NCBI GenBank assembly: GCA_002388885.1
Contig: DGNI01000011.1
Coordinates: 25,024 to 45,715 of the forward strand
Length of the DNA: 20,692 nucleotides
From: Parvularculaceae bacterium UBA4496
Lineage (GTDB): Bacteria > Pseudomonadota > Alphaproteobacteria > Caulobacterales > Parvularculaceae
Direction: 5' to 3'
This document shows positions 1 through 7,380 of the stretch, in pieces; the stretch's first letter is position 1; the number at the start of each line of letters is the position of its first letter. A program made the translations under genes and the position numbers. The notes beneath the pieces are model-generated. The model was not told the origin of the DNA. It saw only the letters and a program-made list of their open reading frames with translations, and ran no database searches.

Positions 1-1839
1 CAGCGGCTCAACGAAGAATTCGGCGGACGCGTTGAGACCTACATCACCGGCGACCCGGCGTTGCGGCTTGAAGAACTCGAAGCCGTCACCACCGGCATAG
101 GCTATTCGTTCCTGTTATCGTTCATTCTCGTTACGTTGTTGTTGCTGCTTTGCTATCGCTCCGTCGCCATGGCGGCACTGACGCTTGTCGGGCTGATCAT
201 CACGCTCACACTCACATCGGCCTTTGCGGCGGCGTTCATGGGCGAACTCAATCTTGTTTCAGTCGCATTTACGGTGTTGCTGGTCGGTTTGGGATTGGAT
301 TTTGCGATCCACCTGTTCCTGCACATTCAGGAGCGCCGCGCCGCCGGACAGGATAATTCCGAAGCACTGAAAGGCGCTCTGCATGAAGTCGGCCCGGCGC
401 TGGCGCTTGCCGGACCAACGACCGCCCTCGCCTTTCTCTCCTTCGTGCCGACGAAGTTCGACGGCATCGCCCAGCTTGGCGTGATCGCCGCCGTCGGCGT
501 CATCATCGCACTCCTGGTGACCATAACATTCGGCCCTGCGGCGCTTGCGCTGTTCAAGGGCCGGCCGCGCCAGACCTCGGACGGTCAGGTACGAAAGCTG
601 TTTGACTCCATTTCAAAAGTGTCAGGCCCGATTGCGATCATTACAATCCTTCTCGGCGTTGCTGCGCTCTTCCTGATGCCGCAGGTCCGGTTCGACGCCG
701 ATCAGATGGCGCTTAGAAATCCGAACGCGCCGTCGGTTCAGGGCTTCAACCTGTTGTTCGAGGACGCGCAAACGCTGCCCTATCGCCTCAGCCGGCTTGT
801 TGACTCCGAGGAACAGGCCGTAGCGACAACGGAAGCCGCCAGCGCCCTCGAAACGGTGGACGCCGTGCGCTCCCTCCCCGACTTTGTGCCGGACGCGCAG
901 GATGAAAAGCTCGAACTCATTGATTTCGGCGCCGGCACGCTGGTCTTTGCGCTCGACGCCGAGCCCGGTTCGGTCGAAGGCCCGCCCGCAGCTGCAGGCG
1001 TCGAAGCATTAGAAGAGCGGCTAAGCGACGCCTATTCCGACGGTGCCGGCGCACGCCTCGCCGGACTGCTTGCACAAATCGATACGAATAACGAAGCGCA
1101 ACTCGCACTGCTGGAAGAAAACAGTTTCGCGTTCTGGCCGCAGCTTGTGTCTCTTTTACGCGCGCAGATGAGTCCCGATTACATTGAAATTGAAACGCTG
1201 CCGGAAGCGTTGCGTTCGCGCTATTTGAGCGAAGACGGCCAATGGCGCGTCGATATCATGCCCAAAGCCGACGTGCGTGATTTCAAAGCGCTCGATGATT
1301 TTGTTGATGAAGTTGAAGCGGTCATTCCCGATCTCGCCGGCGGCGCCTATCAGGCGCGCAAGGCGGGCGAAACGATTTCACAGGCAATGCTACAGGCGAC
1401 CGGCATCGCGTTCGGCATCATTTCAGTGTTCCTGCTCATTCTGGTGCGCCGCCCGCGAACGGTATTGTTGATGCTGTTTCCGCTGGCGCTAGCGGCGGTG
1501 CTGACCGCGGCAACCGGGGTCATTCTCAACATCCCGTTCAACTACGCCAACGTGATCGTGCTCCCGCTCCTCATCGGCATCGGCGTCGATAGCGGCATCC
1601 ACCTCGTCATGCGCCAGCGCCAGATCGAGGCGGGCGAAGGCATATACGGCACATCGACGCCGCGCGCGGTCCTGTTCGCGGCGCTGACCACGGTGGCGTC
1701 TTTCGGCAGCCTGATGCTCTCGCCCCATCGCGGCACCGCATCCATGGGCGAGCTTTTATCCATCGCGATACTGTTCACGCTGATCTGCACCCTCATCGTG
1801 CTGCCAGCGGCCTTCCGCTACGAGGAAAAACGGTTTTGA
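1..1839 (+). CDS. hpnN: HpnN, hopanoid-associated RND/MMPL-type transporter (5'-truncated by window)
   Basis: The frame is open from base 1 and ends at TGA 1837-1839, so 612 residues are visible. Family members are usually roughly 850-900 residues, so the N-terminal quarter or so lies outside the window. The visible part shows the RND layout. A bundle of hydrophobic segments runs from about residue 34 to 185, with GLGLDFAIH in one helix. A further helix near 205-230 is followed by a long soluble periplasmic domain up to about 460. A second bundle then carries the matching motif GIGVDSGIH. The paired G-x-G-x-D motifs are typical of MMPL/RND pumps. HpnN homologues move hopanoids from the inner to the outer membrane (established for Rhodopseudomonas). 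The call rests on this architecture plus the following hpnM and the surrounding hpn genes. A different RND lipid exporter is the alternative. Confidence 0.9.
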   Translation, partial: QRLNEEFGGRVETYITGDPALRLEELEAVTTGIGYSFLLSFILVTLLLLLCYRSVAMAALTLVGLIITLTLTSAFAAAFMGELNLVSVAFTVLLVGLGLDFAIHLFLHIQERRAAGQDNSEALKGALHEVGPALALAGPTTALAFLSFVPTKFDGIAQLGVIAAVGVIIALLVTITFGPAALALFKGRPRQTSDGQVRKLFDSISKVSGPIAIITILLGVAALFLMPQVRFDADQMALRNPNAPSVQGFNLLFEDAQTLPYRLSRLVDSEEQAVATTEAASALETVDAVRSLPDFVPDAQDEKLELIDFGAGTLVFALDAEPGSVEGPPAAAGVEALEERLSDAYSDGAGARLAGLLAQIDTNNEAQLALLEENSFAFWPQLVSLLRAQMSPDYIEIETLPEALRSRYLSEDGQWRVDIMPKADVRDFKALDDFVDEVEAVIPDLAGGAYQARKAGETISQAMLQATGIAFGIISVFLLILVRRPRTVLLMLFPLALAAVLTAATGVILNIPFNYANVIVLPLLIGIGVDSGIHLVMRQRQIEAGEGIYGTSTPRAVLFAALTTVASFGSLMLSPHRGTASMGELLSIAILFTLICTLIVLPAAFRYEEKRF

Positions 1840-1949
1840 AGCAGGGTTAGAGCAAACCCGCTTCTTAAAATGATTTCAGCGCTCTAGTGAGCAAAATTAA
1901 CCAGAACCTTCAAAAAGTGCAGCTGAACGACCTCCCGTATAGAGGGCCT

Positions 1950-2041
1950 TCATCCTGAGGAGCCCCCAATCCCGTCCTTCGAGACGCGTTCACTTCGTGA
2001 ACGCCCTCAGGATGAGGGGATTGGGGGCGTCTCGAAGGACG
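1950..2041. repeat. Nested palindromic intergenic repeat (two copies, one inside the other)
   Basis: This fills the middle of the 342-bp gap between hpnN and hpnM, where I see no gene. Head TCATCCTGAGG (1950-1960) recurs inverted at 2005-2015, and CGTCCTTCGAGACGC (1973-1987) recurs inverted at 2027-2041. GCCCCCAATCC (1962-1972) pairs with GGATTGGGGGC (2018-2028), and GCGTTCAC (1986-1993) pairs with GTGAACGC (1997-2004). The order is best explained as one element (head, 11-bp stem, tail) whose loop holds a second inverted copy at 1973-2017 with its own inner stem. The head and tail match, from memory, a dispersed repeat common in alphaproteobacterial intergenic DNA. Confidence 0.8.
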
Positions 2042-2181
2042 CCGATACGTGACCGGGAATTCATGGGCCGCCGCCGGTTTGACGCCTGACTGCTGGATTT
2101 CCGCCGCAATCGTCCCATATTGACCAAAACCTGTACCGGCCGGGGCGCACCCGGCAGCACGCATTCAAGAGGGTAGCCGTC

Positions 2182-2811
2182 ATGTTCATGTCCCGTTTTC
2201 GCATTCTCGCCGCACTGATCGCCGCCTCCGCCGCGACGCCCGCGATCGCGCAGGAAGCCGGCGCCACAGCCGAGGCCGAAGCGGAGGTGAGCGCCATCGA
2301 CGGCGCGACCGAGTTTGCAAAAAAGCTGACCGCCGACGCGACAGCGGCGCTGAACGCCGACAAGCCCGAAGCCGAGCAGCTCGAAGATTTCCGTCAGGTG
2401 CTGGCCGACGGCATGGCGCTCGACGTCATCGGCAAATTCATGATCAGCGAAACGCGCAAATCCATGAACGACGAACAAATCGCGCGCTATGACGCCATCT
2501 TCCCGCAATACCTCACCAAACTCTACGCCGAACAGTTCAAGGACATAGTCGGCAAGCCGCTGGAAGTGGTCGAGGCGAAGGAATACGGTTCGCGCGACGT
2601 GATCGTCAGAACGAAGTTCGACCGCAAGGATGGCGGGCCCATCATGGTTGACTGGCGCGTGCGGAAACTGAAATCCGGCGAGCGCAAGGCCATCGACATT
2701 ATCGTTCAGGGCGTGTCGATCATGCTGGTCAAGCGCGAGGAGTTTTCATCCTTCGTCGCCGCCAATGGCGTCGATGCGCTGATGGACAGGCTGGAAAGCG
2801 AAGCGGCTTAA
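2182..2811 (+). CDS. hpnM: HpnM, MlaC/Ttg2D-like periplasmic lipid-binding protein
   Basis: This is a 209-residue exported protein. The first 23 residues form a signal peptide (positive start, Ala/Leu-rich core, likely cleavage between AIA and Q24). The rest resembles the MlaC/Ttg2 family (PF05494): a helical FRQVLADGMALDVIGKFM stretch, a Y-F/Y-LTKLYAEQF region, then beta strands ending in VDWRVRKLKSGERKAIDIIV and VQGVSIMLVKREEF. The VDW and QGVSM-like blocks are the family's most recognisable part. MlaC proteins carry lipids across the periplasm. The variant next to hpnN in hopanoid clusters is called HpnM, and a hopanoid-transport role is inferred from that pairing. AAGAGGG at 2167-2173, eight bases ahead, supports ATG 2182; an in-frame ATG at 2188 is possible. 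Confidence 0.85.
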   Translation: MFMSRFRILAALIAASAATPAIAQEAGATAEAEAEVSAIDGATEFAKKLTADATAALNADKPEAEQLEDFRQVLADGMALDVIGKFMISETRKSMNDEQIARYDAIFPQYLTKLYAEQFKDIVGKPLEVVEAKEYGSRDVIVRTKFDRKDGGPIMVDWRVRKLKSGERKAIDIIVQGVSIMLVKREEFSSFVAANGVDALMDRLESEAA

Positions 2812-2847
2812 ACGATTCAAGAGTTGGCTAGCTGAAATAGAATCAGC

Positions 2848-3222
2848 TCAATAGATTTCCATCACTCTAGAATCTCCCTGAGGAGTAAACTCGATGATTA
2901 CAGCTTCGTATGGGCTTTCGTCTGTGAAAAAATCTACATAGTCACCAGACCTTAAATTCATACGGAGCGTGAGTAACGTTGGCAATTCAAACGATTCAGG
3001 CGTTTGACCAATCAGCAGCCAAACGGGAATTTCGTTAGGGCCTTCTTCCCAAGTAAACTGGCGGTTATTTAAAGAAAATGCCGCTTTTTCCATTGTTTGA
3101 ATGCGAACAAGACCGCCAAACGAAAGTTGAAAGTCATAAGCGCCTAGACCCACGAAGTGGATAGCTTCGCCTTTGCATTCCTGATTCAAATGCGGAAGGA
3201 TATCGTTGTCGAATTTTCGCAT
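2848..3222 (-). CDS. Hypothetical protein, AT-rich, downstream of ispA
   Basis: I do not recognise this 124-residue protein. It has no signal peptide and no membrane segment. It is acidic and looks mostly beta-stranded, with alternating hydrophobic runs such as PVWLLIGQTPESFELP and SPYEAVIIEFTP, and a single cysteine near residue 17. Its base composition is clearly more AT-rich than the surrounding genes and its codon use lacks their strong G/C third-position bias, which suggests horizontal acquisition. It starts 14 bp after the ispA stop on the same strand, so it is probably cotranscribed. No good Shine-Dalgarno sequence stands directly before ATG 3222; a GGAAGAG lies about 18 bases upstream inside the end of ispA. 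It converges with hpnM. Confidence 0.6.
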   Translation of the reverse strand: MRKFDNDILPHLNQECKGEAIHFVGLGAYDFQLSFGGLVRIQTMEKAAFSLNNRQFTWEEGPNEIPVWLLIGQTPESFELPTLLTLRMNLRSGDYVDFFTDESPYEAVIIEFTPQGDSRVMEIY

Positions 3223-3236
3223 ACTGAAATTAGAAA

Positions 3237-4124
3237 CTAACTCTTCCGTTCAAACACAAAATCCGCAGCGCCTTTGAGCGGCGCGGCGGCGTTGCCAAAA
3301 CGGTCGAGATGCGATTTGCAGCGCTCGACGAGTTCCGCCGCCTTTGACTTGGCGCCGTCCATGCCGAGCAGCTTGATGAATGTCGCCTTGTCCATTTCCG
3401 CATCCTGCCCCGCGGGCTTGCCGAGGGTTTCGGCGTCCTGCGTCGCATCGAGAATGTCATCGACGATCTGAAACGCGAGCCCGAGATCCTCGGCATAGGC
3501 GGCGAGCGCCGCCACTTCGTCGCTTGAGGCTTCCGCGATCAGACCGCCGCCGACCGCGCCGAAGCGGATCAGCGCGCCGGTCTTGAGCCGCTGTAACTGC
3601 GTGACGCCTTCGAGATCGAAATCCTTCTGCTCCGCATAGATGTCGATCATCTGGCCGCCGACCATGCCTACCTTGCCGGAGGCGCGGGCAAGCTCCAGCG
3701 CAACCGCGCAGCGCACATTCCCGTCCGGGTGGGTTTCCGGCTCGGCGAGAATTTCAAACGCCTGCGTCAGCAGCGCATCCCCGGCGAGGATCGCCGTCGC
3801 ATCATCAAACTTTTTGTGTACCGAAGGCCGTCCGCGGCGCAGGTCGCTATCATCCATGGCCGGCAGATCGTCATGCACGAGGCTATAGCAGTGGATCATC
3901 TCAACGGCGCAGCCGACGCGGATCGACCGCGCGCGCGGCGCGCCGAACATGTCCGCCGCGGCGATGACCAGAAAGGGCCTGAGGCGCTTGCCGCCGTCGA
4001 GCGCGCCCCATCGCATGGCGTCAACGACCCGGCCGAGCGGGCCTTCGCTTTGCAGTAAAAACTCATCCAGCGCCGTTTCGATCAGGGCTGCAGTTTCTTT
4101 TATTGTGCTTTCGAATGCAGACAT
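3237..4124 (-). CDS. ispA: Farnesyl diphosphate synthase (short-chain polyprenyl synthase)
   Basis: This protein condenses isopentenyl and dimethylallyl/geranyl diphosphates to C15 farnesyl diphosphate in the cytoplasm. At 295 residues it has the usual length for bacterial IspA. It shows GGKRLRP (44-50), the first Asp-rich motif DDLPAMD (85-91) with the two-residue insertion typical of bacterial farnesyl synthases, RRGRPSVHKKF (96-106), GGQMIDI (156-162), KTGALI (181-186), and the second Asp-rich motif DDILD (222-226). Farnesyl diphosphate is the substrate of the HpnD-HpnC-HpnE route encoded later in the window, so the gene can feed squalene synthesis locally. ATG 4124 is preceded by a purine-rich GGGGAAGAGAG. 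A geranylgeranyl synthase is the alternative; product length cannot be proven by eye. Confidence 0.93.
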   Translation of the reverse strand: MSAFESTIKETAALIETALDEFLLQSEGPLGRVVDAMRWGALDGGKRLRPFLVIAAADMFGAPRARSIRVGCAVEMIHCYSLVHDDLPAMDDSDLRRGRPSVHKKFDDATAILAGDALLTQAFEILAEPETHPDGNVRCAVALELARASGKVGMVGGQMIDIYAEQKDFDLEGVTQLQRLKTGALIRFGAVGGGLIAEASSDEVAALAAYAEDLGLAFQIVDDILDATQDAETLGKPAGQDAEMDKATFIKLLGMDGAKSKAAELVERCKSHLDRFGNAAAPLKGAADFVFERKS

Positions 4125-4147
4125 TTACCCGAAGCTCTCTTCCCCGC

Positions 4148-4223
4148 TCATCCCGGCGAAAGCCGGGATCCAGTAACTAAAGACACGAATTTAAATTCTG
4201 GATTCCGGCTTTCGCCGGAATGA
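4148..4223. repeat. Palindromic intergenic repeat (CCCGGC-GAAA-GCCGGG type)
   Basis: Two 26-bp arms (4148-4173 and 4198-4223) are inverted copies of each other with two differences, separated by a 24-bp AT-rich centre. Each arm is itself a small hairpin: CCCGGC-GAAA-GCCGGG in the first, TTCCGGC-TTT-CGCCGGAA in the second. The two differences keep pairing inside each arm, which fits hairpin-level selection. The element lies in the 147-bp gap between ispA and the YbjN-like gene upstream of it on the minus strand. The same family recurs inside hpnG at 7718-7783. I know this type as a widespread dispersed repeat in proteobacterial, especially alphaproteobacterial, genomes. Confidence 0.85.
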
Positions 4224-4271
4224 CCGGTGGATAGGCCGCAATGAAAAAAAACGCCACCCTGCCGGAAAAAG

Positions 4272-4928
4272 TCACCGCCGCGTCACGAATCCCGAGCCGT
4301 CGCACTCGCCGCACATCCGCGCGATGAACCCGCGCTTGCCGCGCCCGCCGCAATCGGCGCAGATCGCTTTCTTCGCGTTACCGCCCAGAAAACTCGCGAG
4401 CATATCGACAGGCTGGTCATCCGCCGGCGCCGGCGCGACATTCATGGCGAAGTTGCGCGCCGCCTCCATGCGCGCTGCCGGGAACGCCGCGGTCAACGAA
4501 GAGCCCTCGCCCGACAGGCCGTGCAGCGTCAGCATCAGGTCGCGCCGCCACTGTTCCATGATCAGCTTGAACTGCCCGGCGTCGAATGCGCCGGTGACCG
4601 CAAGCCCGGCCATCAGGAAAAGATCGCTGCCTTCGAGCGAAACCATGGAGATATGGAGATTCCGGTTCAGCGATTCGATCAGCCGCATGTCGACAGGAAA
4701 GCCCACGAACCGCGCCAGGAACCCCATCTCGGCGATTTTGCCCGTTGCCGGCCCTGTCTGCATCAGCGCCACCACGAAGTTTACGCCGTTATCTTGCACC
4801 CCGAAAACCTTTAGCGGCCCGTCCTCGCCCAGCGTTTCGAGCGCGCCGAACTGGCCCTCAAGCGCTGACATGACCTTGGCTAGCGGCCACGCCGTCTCGG
4901 CCCCGCCACCGGTAAATCTGGAAAACAT
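4272..4928 (-). CDS. YbjN-like protein with C-terminal DnaJ-type zinc ribbon
   Basis: From ATG 4928 the protein has 218 residues. The N-terminal two thirds look like a YbjN / type III-chaperone-like fold. After NGVNFVVAL comes a block around residues 84-133 (LNRNLHISMVSLEGSDLFLM, then a helix ending IMEQWRRDL) that resembles the WN-x(n)-L-EGG-x(n)-L pattern of YbjN proteins. The C-terminus carries two CxxCxGxG units (Cys 190, 193, 206, 209), like the DnaJ cysteine-rich repeats, which should bind one zinc ion. Function is unknown; a chaperone-like or adaptor role is only a guess. It lies 147 bp upstream of ispA on the same strand and diverges from ispH. A TTG seven codons earlier is possible but has poorer ribosome-binding support. 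The YbjN assignment is weak; the zinc ribbon is clear. Confidence 0.65.
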   Translation of the reverse strand: MFSRFTGGGAETAWPLAKVMSALEGQFGALETLGEDGPLKVFGVQDNGVNFVVALMQTGPATGKIAEMGFLARFVGFPVDMRLIESLNRNLHISMVSLEGSDLFLMAGLAVTGAFDAGQFKLIMEQWRRDLMLTLHGLSGEGSSLTAAFPAARMEAARNFAMNVAPAPADDQPVDMLASFLGGNAKKAICADCGGRGKRGFIARMCGECDGSGFVTRR

Positions 4929-4936
4929 CGCCCCAA

Positions 4937-4943
4937 CCCCTTC
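4937..4943 (-). promoter_or_regulatory. Ribosome binding site deciding the start of the YbjN/zinc-ribbon gene
   Basis: The minus strand reads GAAGGGG here, followed by eight bases and then ATG at 4928. The TTG alternative at 4949 has only a GGGG run one base upstream, which is too close. This favours the ATG start. Confidence 0.6.
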
Positions 4944-5174
4944 AAACAAAACCCCGATTGGCGAGGCTACACGACGGCCGCCGGGCCGCCAAGGGCGTTA
5001 CAATCCGGTCACAAGTCTTGAAAACCCGGCCGGGCGGGCCGAGTTATTTTGCACTGCAGCGCAAGACGCGATATAGCTGGCTCGAAAGTTCCAAATCGCG
5101 GTTGTAGCCGCAGCGCGCCCGTGAAATAACGCGCGTTCAGGTAGATTCTTAAGTATTGGCGAGGGGGCGTTTCC

Positions 5175-6182
5175 ATGTCCGATCGGGCGAAGACGTCAAA
5201 TCATGAAGAAATAAAGGTGGTTCTCGCCCAGCCGCGCGGCTTCTGCGCCGGGGTTGAGAGGGCCATTGATATCGTCGAACGGGCGCTCAAGAAATACGGC
5301 GCGCCCGTCTATGTCCGTCACGAGATCGTCCATAACAAATTCGTCGTCGATACGCTGCGCGAGCGCGGGGCGATTTTTGTCGAGGAGGTCGATGAAATCC
5401 CAACCGGCGCCGTTACGGTTTTTTCGGCTCATGGCGTCGCGAAAAAGGTCGAAAACGGCGCCCTTGTGCGCGAACTCGACGTTATCGACGCTACCTGCCC
5501 GCTGGTGACAAAAGTCCACAAGGAGGGCCGGCGTTACGCGGAAAAGGGTTACGACATCGTCCTGATCGGCCATATCGGTCATCCGGAAGTCGAAGGCACG
5601 CTCGGGCAAATTCCGGGTACGGTGCATGTGATTTCCGAACCGGAAGATGTCGCCGGATTGCAGGTCGCTGACCCGGAGCGCGTCGCTTTCGTTACACAGA
5701 CGACCCTGTCCGTGAACGACACCAAGGACGTCATCGCAGCGCTGAAAGGACGTTTCCCGAACATCATCGGCCCGGACACGCGCGATATCTGCTATGCGAC
5801 GCAGAACCGTCAGACTGCTGTCATCGCCATGGCGAAACAGGTGGACTTGCTGCTGGTTGTCGGCGCGCATAACAGCTCCAATTCTAATCGGCTTCGCGAG
5901 ATCGGCGAGAATTTCGGTATTCCGAGTTACCTGATCGAAGACGCCACCATGTTCGATCCGGCCTGGCTCGACGGTGTTAAAACGGTCGGGCTGACCGCTG
6001 GTGCGTCCGCCCCCGAAACGCTGGTGCAGGAAACCATTGCGCGTCTTCGGAATTACAGAAACGTGACCGTCGAATCCCTCGACGGCGTTCAGGAAAACAT
6101 TCACTTCAAACTGCCCAAGGAACTTTCAGACGTCGAGCGTCCGAAAGACGCCATGGAAGCCTGGGCCGTCAGCACCGCTTAA
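5175..6182 (+). CDS. ispH: 4-hydroxy-3-methylbut-2-enyl diphosphate reductase (IspH/LytB)
   Basis: This enzyme catalyses the last step of the MEP pathway, reducing HMBPP to IPP and DMAPP with a [4Fe-4S] cluster in the cytoplasm. The 335-residue product has every family signature: [11 protein letters not shown] with cluster Cys24, EIVHNKFVV with His53, FSAHGVA with His86, [11 protein letters not shown] with Cys108, [14 protein letters not shown] with His136 and Glu138, [10 protein letters not shown] with Thr176, [10 protein letters not shown] with Cys206, and HNSSNSNRL. These line up with the known active-site residues of Escherichia coli IspH. A GAGGGGG tract 8-9 bases before ATG 5175 supports the start. 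hpnH follows after 43 bp, so the pair is probably an operon that couples isoprenoid supply to hopanoid side-chain addition. The upstream gap of about 245 bp should hold its promoter, but I see no convincing -35/-10 pair. Confidence 0.97.
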   Translation: MSDRAKTSNHEEIKVVLAQPRGFCAGVERAIDIVERALKKYGAPVYVRHEIVHNKFVVDTLRERGAIFVEEVDEIPTGAVTVFSAHGVAKKVENGALVRELDVIDATCPLVTKVHKEGRRYAEKGYDIVLIGHIGHPEVEGTLGQIPGTVHVISEPEDVAGLQVADPERVAFVTQTTLSVNDTKDVIAALKGRFPNIIGPDTRDICYATQNRQTAVIAMAKQVDLLLVVGAHNSSNSNRLREIGENFGIPSYLIEDATMFDPAWLDGVKTVGLTAGASAPETLVQETIARLRNYRNVTVESLDGVQENIHFKLPKELSDVERPKDAMEAWAVSTA

Positions 6183-6225
6183 TCACAAGAAGACCGAAAC
6201 AACCGTAATCGTCCGGAGAACAGCA

Positions 6226-7380
6226 ATGTCAGTATCGCTTCACCAGCAAATCCGCGTCGGCGCCTATGTGGCGAAGCAGACCCTTATGGGCCGCGAGAAA
6301 TATCCGCTGGTGCTGTTTCTGGAGCCGCTGTTCCGCTGCAATCTCGCCTGCCCCGGCTGCGGCAAGATCGATTATCCGGCGCCGATCCTCAACAAGCGCC
6401 TTTCAGTTCAGGAATGCCTCGACGCTGTTGACGAATGCGGCGCGCCGGTTGTGGCTGTGCCGGGTGGCGAACCGCTGATCCACAAGGAAATCGGCGAGAT
6501 CGTCGAAGGCATCGTCAAGCGCAAGAAATTCGTCTCGCTTTGCACCAATGCGCTGCTGCTCGAAAAGAAACTGCACCTGTTCAAGCCGTCGCCGTTCCTG
6601 TTCTTCTCTGTGCACCTCGATGGCCTCGAAGAAGAACACGATCACGCGGTCGATCAGAAAGGCACGTTCAAGATCGCCATACAAGCGATCAAGGCGGCGC
6701 AGGACGCGGGCTTCAACGTCAACGTCAACGCGACGATCTTTGACAACATGACGGCGGAACAGGTCGCCGACTATCTTGATTTCGCGACGGATCTCGGCGT
6801 CGGCATTTCGATCTCGCCGGGCTACGCCTATGAGCGCGCTGAAGACAAGGATCATTTCCTCTCGCGCGAGAAAACGAAAAATCTCTTCCGCGACATATTC
6901 AAGATCGGCAAGGAACGCGGACGCAAGTGGAATCTCTCGCACTCATCGCTGTTCCTGAACTTCCTCGCCGGCAATGAAGAATATCTCTGCACGCCATGGG
7001 GCTCGCCGACGCGCAACGTCTTCGGCTGGCAGAAACCCTGCTACCTCCTCGGCGAAGGCTATGTCTCAAGCTTCAACGAGCTTATGGAAACCACCGAGTG
7101 GGAAAAATACGGCACGGGTAAATACCAGAAATGCTCGAACTGCATGGCCCATTGCGGCTACGAGCCGACAGCGGCCATGGATGCGGTCAAGAACCCGCTC
7201 AAGATGTTCCGCATCCCGGACATGTTCAAAATCAAAACCGAAGGCCCGATGGCGCCGGAAATCGATCTTTCGAATGCACGTCCTGCTGAGGACATGCACG
7301 AAGAACTCGTCGCCACCGAAATGTCAAAGATCGAGGCTGAGAAAAAGGCCGCCAAAGAGCGTGCCGAGGTCGCGGCGTAA
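6226..7380 (+). CDS. hpnH: HpnH, radical SAM adenosylhopane synthase
   Basis: HpnH joins the 5'-deoxyadenosyl radical from S-adenosylmethionine to the hopene (diploptene) side chain, giving adenosylhopane, the entry to C35 hopanoids. The 384-residue protein has CNLACPGCGKIDYP near the N-terminus, the CxxxCxxC triad (Cys38, 42, 45) that binds the radical-SAM 4Fe-4S cluster, and the family-specific GKIDYP that follows. VPGGEPL (GGE motif) and FFSVHLDG are the usual radical-SAM core blocks. A second cysteine group, CSNCMAHCGYEP, lies in the C-terminal domain. The last 20 or so residues are a charged Lys/Glu/Ala tail. GGAGA at 6215-6219 supports ATG 6226. The last 57 bp overlap the 3' end of hpnG on the opposite strand. 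hpnG encodes the next enzyme in the pathway. Confidence 0.97.
   Translation: MSVSLHQQIRVGAYVAKQTLMGREKYPLVLFLEPLFRCNLACPGCGKIDYPAPILNKRLSVQECLDAVDECGAPVVAVPGGEPLIHKEIGEIVEGIVKRKKFVSLCTNALLLEKKLHLFKPSPFLFFSVHLDGLEEEHDHAVDQKGTFKIAIQAIKAAQDAGFNVNVNATIFDNMTAEQVADYLDFATDLGVGISISPGYAYERAEDKDHFLSREKTKNLFRDIFKIGKERGRKWNLSHSSLFLNFLAGNEEYLCTPWGSPTRNVFGWQKPCYLLGEGYVSSFNELMETTEWEKYGTGKYQKCSNCMAHCGYEPTAAMDAVKNPLKMFRIPDMFKIKTEGPMAPEIDLSNARPAEDMHEELVATEMSKIEAEKKAAKERAEVAA

Noticed and set aside
1843..1862. GGGTT-x7-AACCC after hpnN as a terminator
   Set aside because: The stem is 5 bp with a 7-base loop and no T-run, so it is below what I would accept.
2830..2848. Hairpin AGCTGA-(7)-TCAGCT between convergent hpnM and the AT-rich gene as a terminator
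   Set aside because: The stem is only 6 bp, AT-containing, and no run of T follows on either strand. The position fits a bidirectional terminator but the structure is too weak to list.
5018..5046. TTGAAA at 5018 as a -35 box for ispH
   Set aside because: The base tract 17 positions downstream (GAGTTA) does not resemble a -10 box, and alternatives at other spacings match no better than chance.
5196..6104. A 302-codon open frame on the minus strand opposite ispH
   Set aside because: The plus frame encodes an IspH with every catalytic residue. The antisense frame has no recognisable domain and is a by-product of high-GC codon bias.
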